Origin: Chenopodium formosanum
Lineage: Eukaryota > Streptophyta > Magnoliopsida > Caryophyllales > Amaranthaceae
NCBI GenBank assembly: GCA_024500155.1
Contig: CM044880.1
Span: forward strand, 1,550,001 to 1,614,000
Direction of reading: 5' to 3'
Length of the DNA stretch: 64,000 nt
Part shown: positions 61,533-64,000 of the stretch, one piece after another
Position numbering within the stretch: the first letter of the stretch is position 1
How the letters are laid out: every line of letters begins with the position of its first letter
Position numbers and translations under genes: made by a program
The notes under the pieces: model-generated
The model's database searches: none
Seen by the model: the letters and a program-made list of their open reading frames with translations, nothing else
What the model was told of the DNA's origin: nothing

Positions 61533-61772
61533 TGTTAAAGGACCAACTCAACACTCCCCCTCACATGAAAGGCCCTTTGGGCTTTGAAATGTGGATGCAA
61601 CACAGGCCCACCCATACCTGGTGCAAATTAATTCCACTTTGAAGAGGGGGTGGATGAGATTCGAACCCGTGACCTTTGTGTCACGCTGGCTCTGATACCA
61701 TGTTAAAGGACCAACTCAACCAAAAGCTTAAGCTTATGGTTGAGGCCCAGGAATATGTTATATACTCTATCA
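61533..61772 (-). mobile_element. TRIM (terminal-repeat retrotransposon in miniature), one LTR internally deleted
   Basis: 240 bp flanked by the 5-bp duplication AATGA (61528-61532 and 61773-61777), with TG...CA ends. On the minus strand: 5' LTR 61772-61701 (72 bp), primer-binding site TGGTATCAGAGCC (61700-61688, complementary to initiator tRNA-Met), about 134 bp of internal sequence ending in the polypurine GAGGGGGAG at 61562-61554, and a 3' LTR of only 21 bp (61553-61533). The short LTR keeps both ends of the long one and lacks its middle. No coding capacity, as expected for TRIMs. Confidence 0.88.
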
Positions 61773-62740
61773 AATGAGATGGGAAAAATTAATGGCCCCA
61801 CTCATATTTCAATCTACATACTTCGTATAAAACTATAAAGTATTACGTACGTAGTATATAATAAGGCGTGTCGTTGTATGATAAACAATACCTCCAAGAA
61901 ACATTAGCAGTGTTTTCAATAAAATAATGGAATGATTAGTGAATCAATGACAATTTGTTGAATTCTTCCTTTTTTTTTTTCAATAAGTATAGCTTAAAAA
62001 CTATTGTATTACAATTCAATAATGGACCAAAACACTATTATAGAAGAGCAATCGCATAATAATAATTAATTAATTGCAATGCAAAGATGTAAGGATGTCA
62101 CAATGATAACAAGACAAACAGAAAATTTGCTATTCTAGCAAAGCAGAACAGTAAACAATTTTTTACAGTGACAAGTAAAGTTTTTATGTACAGCAGATTA
62201 GATTATCAATCCAATTGACCGACCAAAATTCACATTCAAAGGAAGAGCGTAAAAAATGTTGCAAAAGTTGTGATGCCACTTGTTTTTTCCCCTCAAATTA
62301 TGAGACCACTTGATTAGGTTAAGGCTAATAAAGAATACTAAGAGTACTAGCGTTACTATACAATGTTGGTGTCAATGACTGTTTATGCATCATAATCATA
62401 ATCATAATTAAGAGGGATCTTTTGTTGTGTTCAACACGGTAGTATACATATAGCACTTCACCTGAGAGATAAATCGAAAATGATGGCCCTCAGATTAGGG
62501 TTAACAAATGTGTTGATTACGAATTATAGTTGGTTAAATTTAAGGTCCTAAGGTAGAGATCATTTGTTGTCTTTAACGTTAGAGGCTAGATGAGTGGTAG
62601 GCCAGGTGGTCGTGGAAACATTGATATGTAGTGATTGGAGCGAGGAATGGAGAAAAAGAAAAAAATGATACGAGAAGGATTCTTTTTAATATGTATTAAT
62701 AAAATAGTAATCGTGTATACCCTAAAGTTCTAGTAATTAA

Positions 62741-62913
62741 GGGTTTGTTTACATTTACTGAACTGAGCTGAATTGAAGTGAACTGATTGGAGTTGAACTG
62801 AACTGAACTGAGCTGAAATGAATATATTATGAGAGAAGGAAATTAGGAGCTGAATTGAATTGAACTGAGCTGAACTGGAGCTGAATTGAAATTAAACTGA
62901 ATTGAACAGTCAC
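62741..62913 (+). mobile_element. GAACT-rich MITE, 173 bp
   Basis: GGGTTTGTTTACATTTACTG at the left and a right end whose reverse complement is GTGACTGTTC, flanked by TAA at 62738-62740 and 62914-62916. Core ATATTATGAGAGAAGGAAAT. Many CTGAACTGAA units. Confidence 0.8.
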
Positions 62914-62990
62914 TAAATTTAATTATGAACAGTAGTATATCTTCTACAAGAATTAGATAATGCATGCTTTTTGCTCCATATCATTGTATC

Positions 62991-63050
62991 AACTTTCCAC
63001 CGTGATATAAAAAAAAAAAAAAAAAAAAAAAAAAACTTTCCACCGTGATA
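62991..63050 (+). mobile_element. poly(A)-only insertion with 17-bp target duplication
   Basis: AACTTTCCACCGTGATA occurs exactly at 62991-63007 and 63034-63050, separated only by a T and about 25 As. A long target duplication plus A tail is the hallmark of LINE-driven retroposition; here essentially only the tail was inserted. Confidence 0.75.
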
Positions 63051-63096
63051 AAATTTGAGTTACGGATGACACAATAACCATATATATATATATATA

Positions 63097-63565
63097 CTAG
63101 TTTTGTGCCCGGCGATGCCCGGGTAGTTTATGTACTTTTACGATAAAATTATACTACTTATTATAATTCAATTTGATTGAAAATAGAATTCTAAATTAAC
63201 TCTTTTTGCTACAAAGTCAATCTATATTTATCCAACGTGGATACTTGGTGAAAAATTAAAATGCTAAATGATGTTGTCTTGTGGCCTAATTATAAATTTA
63301 TTATTTGGTATTTTATCAAAAATATAACTCTAAACTAATAATCTTATTCTAAAATTCTATCCTAATTCTTACCTAATTTTTTTTTTATTTTTTATTTTTT
63401 ATCTTATGAAATCTATTCAAGATGGCGCGACACTTGACGATTTTTTTTTTTTATCACATGAAGTCTATTTAAATTTATCCAAGGTGGCGCGACACTTAGC
63501 GAAAAGTTAAAACGCCAAGTGTCGCTATTTCGTGACCGGGTTAAAAGTTTAGCTTTATATATTAG
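63097..63565. mobile_element. unclassified dispersed-type repeat with repeated hairpin module
   Basis: Bounded by TA-rich DNA, it begins CTAGTTTTGTGCCCGGCGAT and contains CCCGG palindromic words, a start seen in many plant non-autonomous repeats. A module, TTTATCCAAGGTGGCGCGAC followed by ACTTAGCG, GAAAAGTTAAAACGCC and AAGTGTCGC, appears once intact (63472-63525) and in diverged form near 63222 and 63412. GCGACACTTAGCG and CGCCAAGTGTCGC form a hairpin. The class is uncertain; Helitron-like or MULE-derived are possible. Confidence 0.45.
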
Positions 63566-64000
63566 TTATATGATATATATATAAAAAGATTAATTTGGTG
63601 AGAAACGTGAAGAGCTTGCTCATCTGCTTGAGGATCCATCCACGGCAAGTTCCACAATATGTGAATATTTATATATAATACAAAGGTGTTAGGTTGTTGC
63701 TTTTAATGAAATATCTCTTATCTAACTAATAGAGAAGTTAAACCACAACTATTCAAAACCTCTATTTTCAAAAACTATACACGTACTCACACTAAATTTA
63801 AAATTGTCTTTAAAGCTATATACTCCGTATACATTAGCGTGAATACGAATATACGATCTAATGCTTTATCAAATAAAATTTATGAAACCTTAAGAAAAAG
63901 GAGACTATTAATTCCGTACGTAATATTAGATTTGGCATACTTTTCCCAATTGTATACTAACGCATTTACTCCATATTATATTACTCAAGCAACGCGTGTG

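Larger units (their letters stand above)
57271..64000. other. intergenic, repeat-rich
   Basis: The kinase promoter occupies the first few hundred bases. No further coding exon was found. The rest contains the nested MITE pair (59807-60150), the TRIM (61533-61772), another GAACT-rich MITE (62741-62913), the poly(A)-only insertion (62991-63050), the repeat at 63097-63565 and plain AT-rich DNA. Confidence 0.6.

Overview
The window is nuclear DNA of a flowering plant. It has GT-AG introns, plant-only gene families (BOI-type RING, HIPP, F-group bZIP, USP-kinase fusion), long AT-rich spacers and many MITEs. Dispersed ACGGAGTA boxes and GAACT-rich MITEs suggest Caryophyllales (spinach, beet or quinoa relatives), but that placement rests on general impression only.

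Layout: (1) 2.9-4.1 kb, a BOI-like RING E3 ligase on the minus strand. (2) 4.3-24.4 kb, a gene-poor stretch with MITEs and a degenerate solo LTR. (3) 24.5-24.8 kb, SDHAF4, a mitochondrial complex II assembly factor, minus strand. (4) 27.9-30.3 kb, a heavy-metal-associated isoprenylated protein (HIPP), plus strand. (5) 31.3-40.6 kb, a TCGGGT-rich minisatellite followed by a satellite array of about 21 monomers of about 322 bp, carrying two hAT-like insertions with 8-bp target duplications. (6) 41.0-43.3 kb, an MSI2/MSI3-class WD40 histone-binding protein, plus strand, with two E2F sites just upstream. (7) 47.0-47.9 kb, a bZIP19/23-type zinc-deficiency regulator, minus strand, with an intron in its leader. 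(8) 53.5-57.3 kb, a USP-domain receptor-like cytoplasmic kinase in ten coding exons, minus strand. (9) 57.3-64 kb, intergenic DNA with a self-nested MITE, a TRIM retroelement and a poly(A)-only insertion.

The genes do not form a pathway. However, kinase, bZIP19, MSI3, HIPP25 and an SBP/RING gene are also neighbours in Arabidopsis (At4g35030 to At4g35070, from memory), and a subset recurs at At2g16750 to At2g16780. The window therefore appears to be an ancient microsyntenic block that repeats have expanded. I found no clearly new protein system. The most notable structures are the satellite array ending about 430 bp before the MSI start codon, and several repeat insertions whose duplicated target sites can be read directly. 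Exon joins were inferred from splice consensus, reading frame and remembered family sequences; no transcript data were available.
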